Of a stretch of DNA of 64,000 bases, positions 28,255-39,832 are shown piece by piece (the stretch's first letter is position 1; each line of letters opens with the position of its first letter). Where the stretch lies: positions 162,313 through 226,312 of the forward strand of contig CAJNDS010000019.1 in assembly GCA_905221605.1 (NCBI GenBank), in the 5' to 3' direction. The stretch is from Symbiodinium natans. Taxonomy: Eukaryota > Sar > Dinophyceae > Suessiales > Symbiodiniaceae. The notes below the pieces were generated by a model. The model saw only the letters and a program-made list of their open reading frames with translations. It ran no database searches and was not told the DNA's origin. Made by a program: the position numbers and the translations under genes.

Positions 28255-28415
28255 CCAAACCCCAAACCCCTAAACCCTAACCCTAAACCCCAAACCCCAA
28301 ACCCCCAAACCCTAAACCCTAAAGCCTAAAGCCTAAACCCTAAACCCTAAACCCTAAACCCTAAATCCTAAAGCCTAAAGCCTAAAGCCTAAAGCCTAAA
28401 GCCTAAAGCCTAAAC
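28255..28415 (-). repeat. CCCTAAA tract turning into CCTAAAG heptamers
   Basis: Eight consecutive CCTAAAG units at about 28366-28412, a one-base unit variant. Confidence 0.9.
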
Positions 28416-28863
28416 CCCCAAATTCTTGTATTCCGGGGTTGAAGGGGCTTTTGGGGCTTGTAGGGCTCTCAGGGCTCACCAGGATTCAGGGCTTGTAGAC
28501 TCCTGGTAAACCCCTATACCCTAAACTCCATACCCCATACCCAAAACCCTAAACCCTATACCCGAAGTACCCTCTAAAAACTCAAACCCCGAAAGTACAG
28601 AGAAGAGTCTCCTGAGTCTACCTTTGTTGTCCAGTATCTTGGGGAACTCAAGATTAACCTGTGGGATTGCACAGGGAATTAGGACCATTAAAAGGTTAAA
28701 GTTTACCTACCTTGCTGCTCAACCCAAGGCATCTGTCTTCCATATCTCCGACAGCTATGCCGCCAGAGTTCTGACATTCATGAACGGGATGTTCGGATTT
28801 AGAGTTTGCAAGAGCTTGGCCCGTATGGAGTTTCGGACAGAGGTTCTGATTCAACCCCTAAAA

Positions 28864-29000
28864 CGCCCCCCCGCCCCCCCCGCCCCGCCCCCCCCGCCCC
28901 GCCCCCCCCGCCCCGCCCCCCCGCCCCGCCCCCCCCCCCCGCCCCCCCGCCCCGCCCCCCCCACCCCCCCCCGCCCCCCGCCCACCCCGCCCCCCCCGCC
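28864..29000. repeat. CCCCCCCCG-type GC tract
   Basis: Runs of 4-12 C punctuated by single G; Pro/Gly-rich ORFs here are artefacts. Confidence 0.95.
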
Positions 29001-29006
29001 GCAACC

Positions 29007-29037
<31 letters not shown>

Positions 29038-29118
29038 GACCCTCAACCCTCAACCCTGAACCCTGAACCCTGAACCCTCAACCCTGAACCCCTGAACCCT
29101 GAACCCTGAACCCTCAAC
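29001..29118 (-). repeat. CCCTCAA and CCCTGAA array
   Basis: Eight CCCTCAA-type units, then CCCTGAA units; no CCCTAAA. Confidence 0.95.
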
Positions 29119-29208
29119 CCAGCCTGCCACTTCCGCTCTGCCAAGGCACTCCGGCCTGTCGTAGCCGCGGCGGAGGTGGATGTAGGGGTCCACTAGAAAG
29201 AGGACGCC
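29119..29208 (-). CDS. Exon
   Basis: Minus strand: acceptor CTGTCTTCAAGGCAG, exactly 30 codons (GVLFLVDPYIHLRRGYDRPE...), donor GTTGAGGG, a telomere-variant unit. It lies between a CCCTCAA array and a TTTAGGG array. Confidence 0.55.
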
Positions 29209-29225
29209 CTGCCTTGAAGACAGCA

Positions 29226-29305
29226 GTTTAGGGTTTAGGGTTTAGGGTTTAGGGCTAGGGTTTCGGGTTTAGGGTTCAGGGTTTAAGGTCTAGGGTTTAG
29301 GGGCT
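29226..29305 (+). repeat. TTTAGGG tract
   Basis: Four pure units, then decayed. Confidence 0.9.
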
Positions 29306-29455
29306 ATGTATACTCTTTCACCACCCCTAGGCGGGCTTTGTATGGAAGAATACGAAAGTAGCTATTCTGCGTTTCGTGCTGCGCAGCTTTTCGTTGGAGG
29401 GCGCAAATGAGTCTGGTCGGGGTGTGCGATGAATCTGCGTCCCTGCGTTGGATTC

Positions 29456-29575
29456 TCGCGTACCCAAAAATTTGCCCCCCTTACATAAGGAATATACCTT
29501 AAACCATACTAAGGATCCCTTTATAGTTTAAGGTATACTCCTTAATTAAGGGGTTTTGGGCTCTCTGGGTACGTG
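29456..29575. mobile_element. Family B element, intact
   Basis: GCGTACCCAAAAATTTGCCC then CCTTACATAAGGAATATACC; right arm GGTATACTCCTTAATTAAGG then GGTTTTGGGCTCTCTGGGTAC. Confidence 0.75.
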
Positions 29576-30002
29576 GCAGCCCCTTGAAGGCCCCCGCAGC
29601 AACAGGATCCGCGCTTTCGAAGTGGCGGACGACAGGAGTTGAGTCAACCGCGAAAGCCATCTTGATTGAAGACGGCCTTTCATTTGGGGATTGCATGGAC
29701 CATAGCGACTCTTTGGAAGCCCCCCCCCCCCAAGAAATGAGACAACAATCTTCCTTATCCGGTGGTCAAAGTTGCGGGCTTGAGCGACGTCCGGACTACC
29801 ACACAAGGAAACCTGCACCCAACTGCAACCCAAAACCCGAAAGCCCTAACCGGGACTGAACCCCAAACTGTCAGGCCTTCTGCACCAAAACTAAACCGCA
29901 AGCCAAGACTAGGTAAGCTCCTCAACCATCCCACAACGTGCTTACAACCAGGATTCCATTGCATCTAAACCCGAAACCACATCATCCAGAAAATAAAGCC
30001 CT

Positions 30003-30183
30003 GCTTGGAGATTCATGGGTAGCTATAGGTGGGGTTGTAAGGGGGGATAAGTATACCTAAACCCTATACCCTATACCCTAAACCCTAAACCCTAAACCCT
30101 GAACCCTGAACCCTAAACCCTAAACCCTAAACCCTGAACCCTATCCAGGTACTTACATAACCCTTCCCATGAACCTCCACATT
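30003..30183. mobile_element. Family A element with an internal telomere-like array
   Basis: Ends CTTGGAGATTCATGGGTAGC and CCCTTCCCATGAACCTCCAC. About 85 bp of CCCTAAA/CCCTGAA/CCCTATA repeats (about 30057-30144) fill the centre. Confidence 0.75.
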
Positions 30184-30444
30184 CCGAGACAAGCTGCGGC
30201 CAGGATGACAGCATTTCCAACGCACGCCTGCCATCGCCTGTGCTTCGGGCTGCTAGTTTTTGGTTCAAGGTTTAGGGTCCTAAACCCTAAACCCTAAACC
30301 CTAAACCCTAAACCCTGAACCCTAAACCCTAAACCCCAAGCCACTTTGGGTTCAGAAATCAAGGTTTAGGGCTCAGCTTAGGGTCCCCCCCCCCCCCCCA
30401 ACATACAAGGCATCGTAGGCTACCATTCTGGCTAATGTTAGAGG

Positions 30445-30515
30445 TTCAGGGTTTAGGGTTTAGGGTTTGGGGTTTAGGGTTTAGGGTTTGGGGTTTAGGG
30501 TTTAGGGTTTAGCGA
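30445..30515 (+). repeat. TTTAGGG/TTTGGGG alternating tract
   Basis: GGGTTTAGGGTTTGGGGTTT order repeated. Confidence 0.9.
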
Positions 30516-30837
30516 TTTGTTGGTCGACCTGTTGCTCCGTTGCTCTGCTGGCTTCTGCTCTTGGTTCTCTTTGAAATATGTTCCTTATATAGTCCCTAAA
30601 TACCTGAGTAGCCCCGAAATAGCCCCAAATAAACCCTAAGTTTCTTTGAGAGGGTCCCTCCTTCAGTCCCTTGGTCTCTTTCATTGGGATGTTGTCGGTT
30701 CATGAAGCTTTGGCATGCGTGGAGGCAGCCGTTGCGCAGCTTAGCTCCCCAAACCCTGAACCCTAACCCCAAACCCCAAACCCCAAATCCCAAACCCTAG
30801 ACCCTAAACCCTAAGCCCTGAACCCTAAATCCCTTTT

Positions 30838-30962
30838 TGGGCTCCCGAAAGAGCCCCCAATACCCCTTAATTTAGGAGCATACCTTAAATCATACGAAGG
30901 AGCTGTATATGGTTTGAGGAATATTCCTGGTAAGGGTTTTGGGTTCTCTGGGTCCTTTGGGG
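30838..30962. mobile_element. Family B element, intact
   Basis: GCCCCCAATACCCCTTAATT ... AGCATACCTTAAATCATAC, closing ATATTCCTGGTAAGGGTTTT then GGGTTCTCTGGGTCC. Confidence 0.75.
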
Positions 30963-31242
30963 TCCCAGCGGGGCCATGTCTCTGAGAACTCGCTTCCAAA
31001 GGATTCCCAACCTCTAAACCCCCGAAACTCTGTTCACAATGAGCCCCAGAGAAAAAATCACTTAGGCTCCGAAGGCCCTCTAAACCCTAAACCCTAAACC
31101 CTGAACCCTGAACCCCAAACCCCAAACCCTAAACCCTAAACTCTACCCTGAAATCAGGCAAAGGGGCCCACCCCCAGGAGCACCCCGAAGGCGGCACCAT
31201 AGCTCTGCTGTAGGTAGCCTTGGGTTTCTCGGAGTCTTTAGT

Positions 31243-31345
31243 CAGGGTTTAGGGTTTTAGGGTTTAGGGTTTAGGGTTGAGGGTTTAGGGATTAGGGTTT
31301 AGGGTTTAGGGTTTAGGAGTTTAGGGTTTAGAATTTTTGGGTTGG
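31243..31345 (+). repeat. TTTAGGG tract
   Basis: Decayed; 13 G at 31359. Confidence 0.9.
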
Positions 31346-31527
31346 GGGTTTACTGTTTGGGGGGGGGGGGGGTTAGGGTTAAGGGTTTAAAGGGTTCCGG
31401 GTTTAAGGGGAGGGTGGGGGGGAGGGGGAGGGGAATTTAGGGCTTGGTGAGGATGCTTAGAGACAAGGGATACATCAGAGTAGAGCTCAGAGACATATGA
31501 GAGCTTGGGGTCTACAAGAGTGTATCT

Positions 31528-31605
31528 TTATATATATATATATATGCATATATATATATATTATTTATTTATTTATATTTTCCTTTATCTACTTATTTAT
31601 TCTTC
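31528..31605. repeat. TA and TTTA microsatellites
   Basis: (TA)n with GCATA, then ATTTATTTATTTAT. Confidence 0.95.
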
Positions 31606-31739
31606 TTAATAAGATATTCGAGTCTAGGGGGTTTTCAATCTTGTTTAGGGAGGGGCGTCAGTGGCGTTTAGGCAAGTGCTTTGTGTCAAGGAGGGTTTAT
31701 CCCTGCTCCGGCGGGGAAGTCTTCAGCTAGGGTACCTTA

Positions 31740-32060
31740 GAACAGGTTTCTCTAAGGGGTCTACAAGATCGTAGGGGCTGAGCACCCTAGCCCCAGAAGG
31801 TTAAAGGTTTCCTAGCCAGTCCCTGAGAGATTCTATAAGCCTTCTGTAACTCGGGCTGTATCAGGTTAGACGGAGCTGTACAGGATTCGTAACATGCTTC
31901 TCCCTCGCCACAGCCGTCCACAGAAAGGATCCTGTGTGAGCTAATTCAGGCCTGCGCTGAGTGCACTTCGACGTTCTTAGAGAGCCCCACTAAACATGAT
32001 GACTTGCATTCTGGCTAGCCGTACGCACCGAAAAAGACAAACAAGCCATAGACCCACGCT
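31740..32060. other. Repeat-free region, no gene seen
   Basis: About 320 bp of mixed sequence without clear exon or element. Confidence 0.5.
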
Positions 32061-32307
32061 TCCAACTCCTAAACTCAAAACCCTCAACCCTGAACCCTAG
32101 GCCCTATACTCTAAACCCTAAGCCCTAAACCCTAAACCCTGAACTCTAAACCCTAAACCCTAACCCTAAACCCGAAAAACCCGAAAAACCCTAAACCCTA
32201 CATCCTCAACCCTAAGCCCCGAAACCCCACCCGAAAGGTTGCAGGAGGGTGGCCTCCCAGCGACCGGCTGGAGAAGCCAGCCTGGGACTGAGGTGGCAGA
32301 GGGCTAC

Positions 32308-32495
32308 GGTTTAGGGTTTAGGGTTTAGGGTTTAGGGTTTAGGGTTTAGGGTTTAGGGTTTAGGGTTTAGGGTTTAGGGTTTAGGGTTTAGGGTTTAGGG
32401 TGTAGTGTTTAGGGTTTAGGGTTTAGGGTTTAGGGTTTAGGGTTTAGGGTTTAGGGTTTAGGGTTTAGGGTTTAGGGTTTAGGGTTTAGGGTTTC
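32308..32495 (+). repeat. Longest pure TTTAGGG array in the window
   Basis: About 26 units with one GTGTAGTG interruption near 32401; decayed TTTGGGG units follow to 32690. Confidence 0.95.
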
Positions 32496-33949
32496 AGGCT
32501 TGGGGTTTAGGGTTTAGGTTTGGCGTTTGGGGTTTAGGGTTTAGGGTTTAAGGTTTGGGGTTTGGGATTTAGGGTTTCTGGCTTGGGGTTCGGGGTTTGT
32601 GGTTTGTGGTTCAAAATTTTGGTTCATCGGGGTTTGGTTTGGGGTTTAGGGATTGGGGCTTGCGGTTTCGGGAGGGTTTTTGGATTTCTAGGGGGTTTTG
32701 CGGGGCTCCGCTGATTTCTTCATTCGGCCCCACCTGACAACCTGAAAGGTGTAGCGAAATCCAAATGTTTGTTCAACTTCGCGCCACCCCCTCCTAGCCA
32801 ACTGGGGAACCTCCCAAACATGAAACAGGGTTTGTAGCTCTAAGACACTCACCAATATTTGTAAGGAATCCTATATACACTCACCAATGACGGTAAAGCC
32901 TGTTTCACGTGGTTCTGTTTTCGGAAAGCCCCCTAAACCCTCTAACCCAATACCCAAATCCTAAACCAAAGAAGAACAAAGAAAACAATCCGTCCGGCAT
33001 TTTTGCTCAGCAAGCAGGCTTTGGAATCTTTTGCCCATATACTCCGCCATGCTCAGGTAAGCTGCAGGTATATTTTTGGATGTCGGCAAGTAAGTTTACC
33101 TGCTAAATTTTCTTCTAACCCTAAACCCTAAACTAGCACTTTACCTTCAAGTGGTCTTTGGAAAAGTTGTGGTGGCTGGGTTGCAGATGGGTTTAGGACA
33201 AAGAAAGCCGCAGACAAAAGTTGTGCGAGCACGAGCCCTGGTTCAGGAGATGGGTCCCCTTACGATACCAGCTAGAGTTAAGCGATGCCCTAAGCCGTCA
33301 ACTCTAAACCCTCAATCCTAAACCCTAAACCGCCTAAACCCTAAAACCAATTTGGGGACATCCGTCTGGTTTGGTTTTCGGGTGAAGGCAACATCCCAAA
33401 GCCTGAGTCAGCGAACCCCAAATTATAGGGTCAAAGGTTCAGGGCTAACCCTAAACCCTAAATCCTACACCCCAAACCCCTAAACCCCGAATACCCGAGT
33501 CGTGGGCAGCATTGGCGGCCAACGCGCAGGGCTCCTACGTTTTAGGGCGCAGGGCATAGGGTCTAGAGGGCATCTAGGGCTTCAGGGCTGGCGGGTTTCA
33601 GGGCCATGGGACTTTTGGGGGTTTAGGCTTTAGGGTTCCGGGTTTAGGGTTTAGGCTTTGGGTTTCAGGGTTTAGGGGGGATTCTTGACAAGGTGGCTGG
33701 AGACTGTAGTTGTGGTGAGTCAAAAATGGGCACCCTCAGCCCCAAGCAAGCAACTCTTCGGCTCTTAGGGTACATGGCCCCCCTATGGGGTATCTAAAGG
33801 GGCATAGAAGTGGGCTCCTGGCCCCAACTACCCCTGAGATCAACCCCCAAAAGCCCCAAACCCTAGCCCCCCCAAGCCCGCCACGCTGGGACCCGCCTGC
33901 AGCGCCAATACCCAAATTACAGCCGCGGCCCAGCTGCCTTTTCGGGTGT

Positions 33950-34076
33950 ACTTGGAGGTTCATGGGTACTTATAAACACAGTTATACGTCTACGTATAAC
34001 CTACTTAGGGGACTTAGGGGGCTTATAATCAGTACAGCCATAGTTAGGGTTACAAGTACCCTGTACCTCCAAGTAG
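33950..34076. mobile_element. Family A element, intact, flanked by TA
   Basis: TACTTGGAGGTTCATGGGTA to TACCCTGTACCTCCAAGTA. The TA on both sides is compatible with a TA target duplication of Tc1/mariner type. Confidence 0.8.
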
Positions 34077-34589
34077 GGCTCTTGGGTTTAGGGTTTCGGG
34101 GCTTGGGGTTGAGGGGTTTTGGGCTTGAGGTGTAGGATTTGGGGTTTAGGCTTCGGGGTTCTGTGCTTTTTGCTGTGATTGCGATTATGCTTATTCTTAT
34201 TCTAATTGTTTTTTTTAGTATCGTTTTTTTTTTGGGGGGGTTGCGTCAAGGGTTTGAAGTTATTGGGGTTGAGGGCTGGGAGTTGGAGTTTTGGGATTCG
34301 AGGAATTACGGAATTGCAGCATTTGGGATTTTGGTCAAGGCGACAAACTTGGATCATGACATTGGGAAGCCGGGGGTGGGGCCCATCAATAGGGTTTAGG
34401 GCTTCGGGCTTAGGGTTAGGGCTTTGGGGTCAGAGTTTAGGTTTAGGATTCTCTGAATCGCCCCGGCAAGGCTCACTGGTCCGTACAAGGAGGCTAGCCC
34501 TAGCTAGGTCGGCCCTTAAACCCCCCTCTTTAAAATGTTCGTAAATGTGATGATCCTCTTGAACTCAAAACATCCTGAATCCCAAGCCC

Positions 34590-34665
34590 TGAACAATGAA
34601 CCCTAAACCCTAAACCCTCAACCCTCAACCCTAAACCCTAAACCTAAACCCTAAACCCTAAACCA
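34590..34665 (-). repeat. CCCTAAA/CCCTCAA tract
   Basis: Near-pure. Confidence 0.9.
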
Positions 34666-34785
34666 AGGTACCTAGACACAAGGAGGCTAGCTATCAGCAG
34701 AGTAATGAAGGCTCCGAATTGGGTCAGAAGTCCTATGCCTGTCCTGTCATGTCATCAGTCCCTGAAGTACACTTAGCATAGTCTC

Positions 34786-34858
34786 TAAACCCTAAACCCT
34801 AAACCCTAAACCCTAAACCCTAAACCCTAAACCCTAAACCCTAAACCCTAAACCCCAG
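34786..34858 (-). repeat. Pure CCCTAAA array
   Basis: About ten units; a GC-rich island (34859-34945) with open frames on both strands follows. Confidence 0.95.
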
Positions 34859-34945
34859 GCAGACGCTTGCGCACCTCGCAGCATCGAGGCGCTGTGGCTC
34901 AAGGTCGGCGCCCCGGGAGGACGCGCATGCGGGGGAATGTCACGC

Positions 34946-35075
34946 TGGGGTTTAGGGTTTAGGGTTTAGGGTTTAGGATTTAGGGTGTAGGGTTTAGGAT
35001 TGAGGGTTTAGGGCTTAGGGCTTAGGGTTCAGTGTCTAGGGTTCCGGGTTTAGGGTTTAGGGCTTCGGAATATCT
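34946..35075 (+). repeat. Decayed TTTAGGG tract
   Basis: Includes GGGCTTA units. Confidence 0.9.
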
Positions 35076-35111
35076 TAAGTCAGGGCGACCTGCTGGGGCG
35101 CCTTGTTTGAA

Positions 35112-35232
35112 TTTGGGGTTTGGGGTTTGGGGTTTGGGGTTTGGGGTTCGGGGTTCGGGGTTCGGGGTTCGGGGTTTGGGGTTTAGGGTTTAGGGTTTAG
35201 GGTTTAGGGTTTAGGGTTTAGGGTTTAGGGTC
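35112..35232 (+). repeat. TTTGGGG then TTTAGGG array
   Basis: Five TTTGGGG, four TTCGGGG, then about eight TTTAGGG units. Confidence 0.95.
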
Positions 35233-35363
35233 TTCGGGTTAGGGTCGTAGGGTTTGGTCCCAGCCACTTCTAGGGTACAGGCCGGGCCCTCAAATACAAG
35301 GTTGAGGGTTTAGGGGTTGGGGGCTTAATGGGGCTGAAGGTTCCCATTGTCTCAACTCTATTG

Positions 35364-35460
35364 TTTAGGGGTAGGGTTTAGGGTTTAGGGTTGAGGGTTG
35401 AGGGTATAGGGTTTAGGGTGTAGGGTTTAGGGTTTAGGGCTACGGGTTGAGGCTTTAGGG
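35364..35460 (+). repeat. Decayed TTTAGGG tract
   Basis: Includes GGGTTGA and GGGTGTA units. Confidence 0.85.
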
Positions 35461-35649
35461 CCAATTTGTGATTTTAGGGTTTCGGGCTTCAAGCAAGCAA
35501 TTTGGGTAGCGTACGTTTTTGTTACATGAGGTTTATGAAGGTCTCATTTCTGGTAGAGATCCTGCTTTCATGCTCATTGCCTTGAGCACGCAAGCTGCTG
35601 ATCCGCAGCCGACGACACTCCAACTCTACTAAGGGCTCAGGGAAGACAC

Positions 35650-35880
35650 AAGGGGTTTAGGGTTTAGGGTTTGGGGTTTAGGGTTTAGGGTTTAGGGTTT
35701 GGGGTTTAGGGTTTAGTGTCAAGAGCTTGGGGTTGAGGGTTCATGCTTCAGAGCTGGGGGTTCCCAGCCAAGCTTGACGGGACATGCTTGTCAACAATCT
35801 GCAGAAGCTAGGTCCGGAGGGAAGATAATAAGGGTTTAGGGTGTTGGGTTTAGGGTTTAGGGTTTAGGGTTTAGGGTAGG
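35650..35880 (+). repeat. TTTAGGG/TTTGGGG tracts
   Basis: Two blocks (35650-35720, 35833-35878) with about 110 bp between. Confidence 0.9.
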
Positions 35881-36105
35881 AACACTTTTAAGGCCCAAGG
35901 TTTTTTCCAATACTTTTTGGGCACAGGGGCCCTTTGGGTTAGCTTCCTTAAGTTTTCTAATCCCATTCAAAATCTCCCAAATTGCTTCCAAGTACCCTGC
36001 CAACACTTCCTGGTTACAAACCCTTGGGCTCGTACCCACACGGCAGGATACAAGATGACGCCCCAAAGGAACTGCATTGGTGTCCTGCACAGGGCCGGAA
36101 AGTAG

Positions 36106-36222
36106 GGTTCTAGGATGCTCAGTAACCAGGATTAAAAAGGGTACCCGTTTTTGCTTAAAGGGGTTTGTAAGGGAACCTAACCCCCCAAAAAAAAGGAATA
36201 ACGGTACTACTGGGCATCCTAG
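36106..36222. mobile_element. Family D element, intact
   Basis: CTAGGATGCTCAGTAACCAG ... GGGTACCCGTTTTTGC ... AAGGGAACCTAACCCC ... ACTACTGGGCATCCTAG. The ends CTAGGATGC / GCATCCTAG are perfectly inverted. Confidence 0.75.
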
Positions 36223-36395
36223 GCTTAGGGTTTAGTCGGTTTCTCTGTGCATGCATCCCCTCCCGGCATTTGTACCTGCAGAACGAACAACATCAGATGG
36301 CAGTGCGCAGTACTGTGTGCACAGCTAATGCGTTGAAGATAGGGAGTCTGCGCCAGGGTTCATGTCCAGGGCGCGGGATACGAAAGAGCCCTGGG

Positions 36396-36545
36396 CAGCA
36401 TGGACATTGTCATCGCATGGGCATGGTTGTTCTGGCCAACGGACTGACTGGTGGCATGGACGTTGTCACCGTGCGCGCATGGTTGCTCTGGCCAAACACA
36501 CGCGCGACGCCTGAAATGGCTGCTCTGGTAAACGGATGCGTGAAA
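36396..36545. repeat. Imperfect 57-bp tandem repeat
   Basis: GCATGGACATTGTCATCGCA then TGGTTGTTCTGGCCAA recurs as GCATGGACGTTGTCACCGTG then TGGTTGCTCTGGCCAA, with a third decayed TGGCTGCTCTGGTAAA. Confidence 0.8.
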
Positions 36546-37271
36546 GTACACGGGTGGGAACGTGCCGCAATCCAACCACGCTTGTCTAGATTAGTCTTAA
36601 GTTCCAAGGTCCTGAGCCTTTCAGACGAAATCTTAGACCCTGCAGCTTAATGCCAAATCACCCAAAGTTCGATGATCTGAAACTTCAAGCCTAGTGTTCT
36701 AAACCGAAGGCCCGCATTCACAAAAAGCCTAGCGTTCTATCCCTCAGCCCCAAAACAGAAAATCCAAGGGCTACAGAATATATATATATATGAACAACAA
36801 AAACATGCCATAAAAAACACGCAAATTACAATTAGATAGATTTAAATGTATCCATGTATATAAACCCTTATTCTTCAGGAGCGTTCGCGCATGAGTCGCA
36901 TTGACACTAAGCGAGCAACACTTCAGCACTGTGTAGGAACAAGTTTACACACACACACACACACCTTTCCCCTAAACCCTAAACCCTAAACCCTAAACCC
37001 TAAACTCTATAATCCCTATAATCCCTATAACACTCATGATTTACGTATCTTCTCCCTACTTGGGGGAAAATATGTAGGCCCCTCCCCCCGCCCCCCCACC
37101 GTTCCCCGGCGCCTGCCCTGTCCAGGGGCAAGTTTAGGGCTTCCGGTTTAGGGTTTAGGGTTTAGGGTTTAGGGTTCAGGGTTTAGGGTTTAGGCCCAGT
37201 TGCCGTCACGTCTATTTGGGGCCTGACTTCGGGTTCTCTGAGGGCTTTTGAGCTTTCCCCCCCCCCCCCCC

Positions 37272-37316
37272 GAGGGTCATGAGCTCATCGTGCAGCTCGG
37301 AGCCGCAAACAATGTC
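37272..37316 (-). CDS. Exon candidate, 3' end lost in poly-G
   Basis: Minus strand: CGACTGCCAG, then DIVCGSELHDELMTLG, running into a run of G (15 C on the plus strand). No ordinary donor is visible. Confidence 0.35.
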
Positions 37317-37334
37317 CTGGCAGTCGTTCCGATT

Positions 37335-37470
37335 CGGGTTTAGGGTTTAGGGTTTAGGGTTTAGGGTTTAGGGCTTAGGGCTTAGGGCTTAGGGCTTAGG
37401 GTTTAGGGTTTAGGGTTTAGGGTTTAGGGTTTAGGGTTTAGGGTTTAGGGTTTAGGGTTTAGGGTTTAGG
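37335..37470 (+). repeat. TTTAGGG array with four GGGCTTA units
   Basis: About 19 units; the CTTAGGG variant forms one block. Confidence 0.95.
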
Positions 37471-37539
37471 GCTGTATGGCAAGGTCTAAGGTTTGGAAGT
37501 ATGTTAGTTATAGTGTTCTTAAAGGAGGGGGTTCAAGGG

Positions 37540-37600
37540 GGGACTGTAACCCAAGGTTCCCTGACACTCCCTCATACTCCCTACTACTCCATAAGGCTCC
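37540..37600. mobile_element. Family I element
   Basis: GGTTCCCTGACACTCCCTCA, TACTCCCTACTACTCCATAA, GGCTCCCTAAG; repeated CTCC units. Confidence 0.5.
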
Positions 37601-37607
37601 CTAAGGC

Positions 37608-37632
37608 AAACAAGGGCACTACTGATGGGCAT
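37608..37632. mobile_element. Family D right end
   Basis: AGGGCACTACTGATGGGCAT then CCTAG, directly after a family I element. Confidence 0.5.
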
Positions 37633-37897
37633 CCTAGAATCGCCTCCATACAAAAAGAGCCGTAACGAAGCACCATGCCTGATGAGAACACGTATCTAGC
37701 TTAAAGCCCAATTTGCCCACTGAGGGGAATACCGCTTTGGTTCCTCGGTTGTCGGTTCGTGAGTAGCTTCCTAAACCCTAAACCCTACACCCTAAACCTT
37801 AAACCTTAAACCCTAAACCCTAAACCCTAAACTCTAAACCCTGCAGGGAGAGTGTTGACGATCTCACTTGCGGCTGTCGACTCCGATGGCCATGGGG

Positions 37898-37938
37898 TCA
37901 TACGTGGAGGCTCATGGGTCGTTATCAGTACGGTTCCA
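37898..37938. mobile_element. Family A left end
   Basis: GTGGAGGCTCATGGGTCGTT, cut off by a C run and then an A-rich tract (37945-38000). Confidence 0.45.
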
Positions 37939-37956
37939 AGTGCCCCCCCCCCAACC

Positions 37957-38002
37957 CAAAAAAAAAACAAAAAACAAAAAAACAAAAAACAAAAAACAAC
38001 TA
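37957..38002. repeat. Poly-A/CAAAAAA tract
   Basis: Ten A then CAAAAAA repeats; Phe-rich ORFs here are artefacts. Confidence 0.95.
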
Positions 38003-38261
38003 AACCCTGAACGCTAGTCCCCGTCACCCCCTCTCCTGCACCAAAATAGTGTATTCCCGCCTATTCCCTACCACTTTAGGCCTTTAACGTGAGGCTCTTG
38101 CCATTGACGCGCAAACACAAACGTGCCGGGATTCACTGGATGCTCGATCATGACGCTGAGATGAACTGGGCACTCTGTGGAGAAAATTGAAAAAGCTGAA
38201 ATAGTTGCACACGAACCAGTGCAAAGGGTTTAGGGTTTATAGGGTTTAGGGTTTAGGGCTC

Positions 38262-38640
38262 TTGTTGTTGCTTTCAGGTTTGCTGCGCGACCAATGCTTG
38301 TGCGAATGATCCTCCTGCTGCTCTTTCGTGCTGTGTAACTCATCCCACTACACTGCTGTGAATGCCGCGAGATGCCCTGATACAGTATGAGACCTGATTA
38401 GCCGCGTTTGCTCTTCCTGGGACTCAGGCAGCCCCGTGAATAAGAAGGGAGCTCTTATGCCTGGTATCTTTGACAATGCTTGCATTAGTGTTTAGGGCGG
38501 TCTAAAGCGACTAGTACGCCACTCCTGGTATGTTTGGGCTTGTAAGCCGTGTGCTCTACGCAGAAATGTTAGCTTAACTTGCTCTGCCTCTCATACTCCG
38601 GAGCAGTAGCACTTTGGCTGTAACTCCTTTAACTAAACCC
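38262..38640. other. Repeat-free region, nothing called
   Basis: About 380 bp of mixed composition without a clear exon. Confidence 0.5.
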
Positions 38641-38931
38641 TAAACCTTTGGACATCAACACATTGATATCTATATGGGGGGTTTACGCAAGTTCCCTTAT
38701 GATAAAGGCCTCAAGAAGGTACTCCGAATATCGTAAACACCCAGATCTATATTTATAAAACCCTAAACCCTAAACCCTAAACCCTAAGCCTAAACCCTAA
38801 ACCCTAAAACTTCGTATAGGTTGAACAAAGCTTGAGTGCACCTCCTTGTAGCTCCCCTTGCTAAGGCAACGGCTGTGGTCCAGCTCAAGGCAGCGCCTCG
38901 GGAGGAACTAAGCCCTGCACCCTCAACCCTT

Positions 38932-39000
38932 TAGGGTTTAGGGTTTAGGGTTTAGGGTTTAGGGTTTAGGGTTTCGGATCTAGGGTTTAGGGTCTAGGGA
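38932..39000 (+). repeat. TTTAGGG tract
   Basis: Six near-pure units. Confidence 0.9.
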
Positions 39001-39060
39001 CCCTAAAACCAAAAGCCTAAAACGAAAACCCTTAGACCCCCTAAGCCCCAAACTAAAACC

Positions 39061-39600
39061 TTGCGCTTTGTGGAAATGCGCGCCGGCGGAAGCCCCGGGG
39101 CAGGATCCACGTCTACAACGGGGGCTTTAGGGGCTTTTGGGGGCTTTGGGGGTCTGAGGCTAGGGCTTCGGATTTTGAAAGATGATCCTCGGTTTCGAAG
39201 TTATCGGATTTTGGGGCGCAACGTTGGACCCGCTTTGATGGGGTCCCCCTCTCGAAAGTCAAGTTATCTGGCCGTTCAGACCTGGACTTCTTCACTGTTT
39301 GGGGCTGCCCGGTGGGGCCCTCCATCGTAAAGTTCCTGTTTCTTTTTTTTCTATGTTTTCCGGGTTGGGTCCATCTTTTTAAGGGGTGTTGTCGGTTTGT
39401 TACTTTGAAACAAGGGCCGACATTACTGTAGGGCTTGTAGTTTCAGAAGGGGCTGTGCAGGGCATGTGTCGCCCTTCACGTCTCGGTAGCTGCAATTCAG
39501 CCCTGCAATGTCTTGTGAAAGCCCCCCCCCCCCCCCTCCCCCCCTCCCACCCATTTTTGGGTGTTTAGCAGCTTTGCGAAGTTGCCCTAAAGCCTAATTA
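39061..39600. other. Largely repeat-free region
   Basis: Open frames on both strands at 39061-39330 without settled splice sites; poly-C at 39522-39536. Confidence 0.4.
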
Positions 39601-39832
39601 GAGTAAACCCTAAGCCCTAAACCTAAACCCTACAACCTACAACCCACAACCGTAAACCCTAAACCCTAAACTCTAAACTGAAAAAACCCTAAACCAGGTC
39701 AACAGTACCCGAAATTTATGAAGCGGTGAGTCTTTGAACCTTCCAAGTAGACAGGAGGTTGTAGGGCTCCCGGCAAGGGTACAACTTGCGTCCGCAGGTA
39801 GACAGGCATGAACCAGAAAGCCTTGGTGGACA

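Noticed and set aside
34880-34900. Dinoflagellate spliced-leader gene (GGCTCAAG motifs here and at 53757)
   Set aside because: Only the last eight bases match; the preceding CCATTTT part is absent, so there is no spliced-leader evidence.
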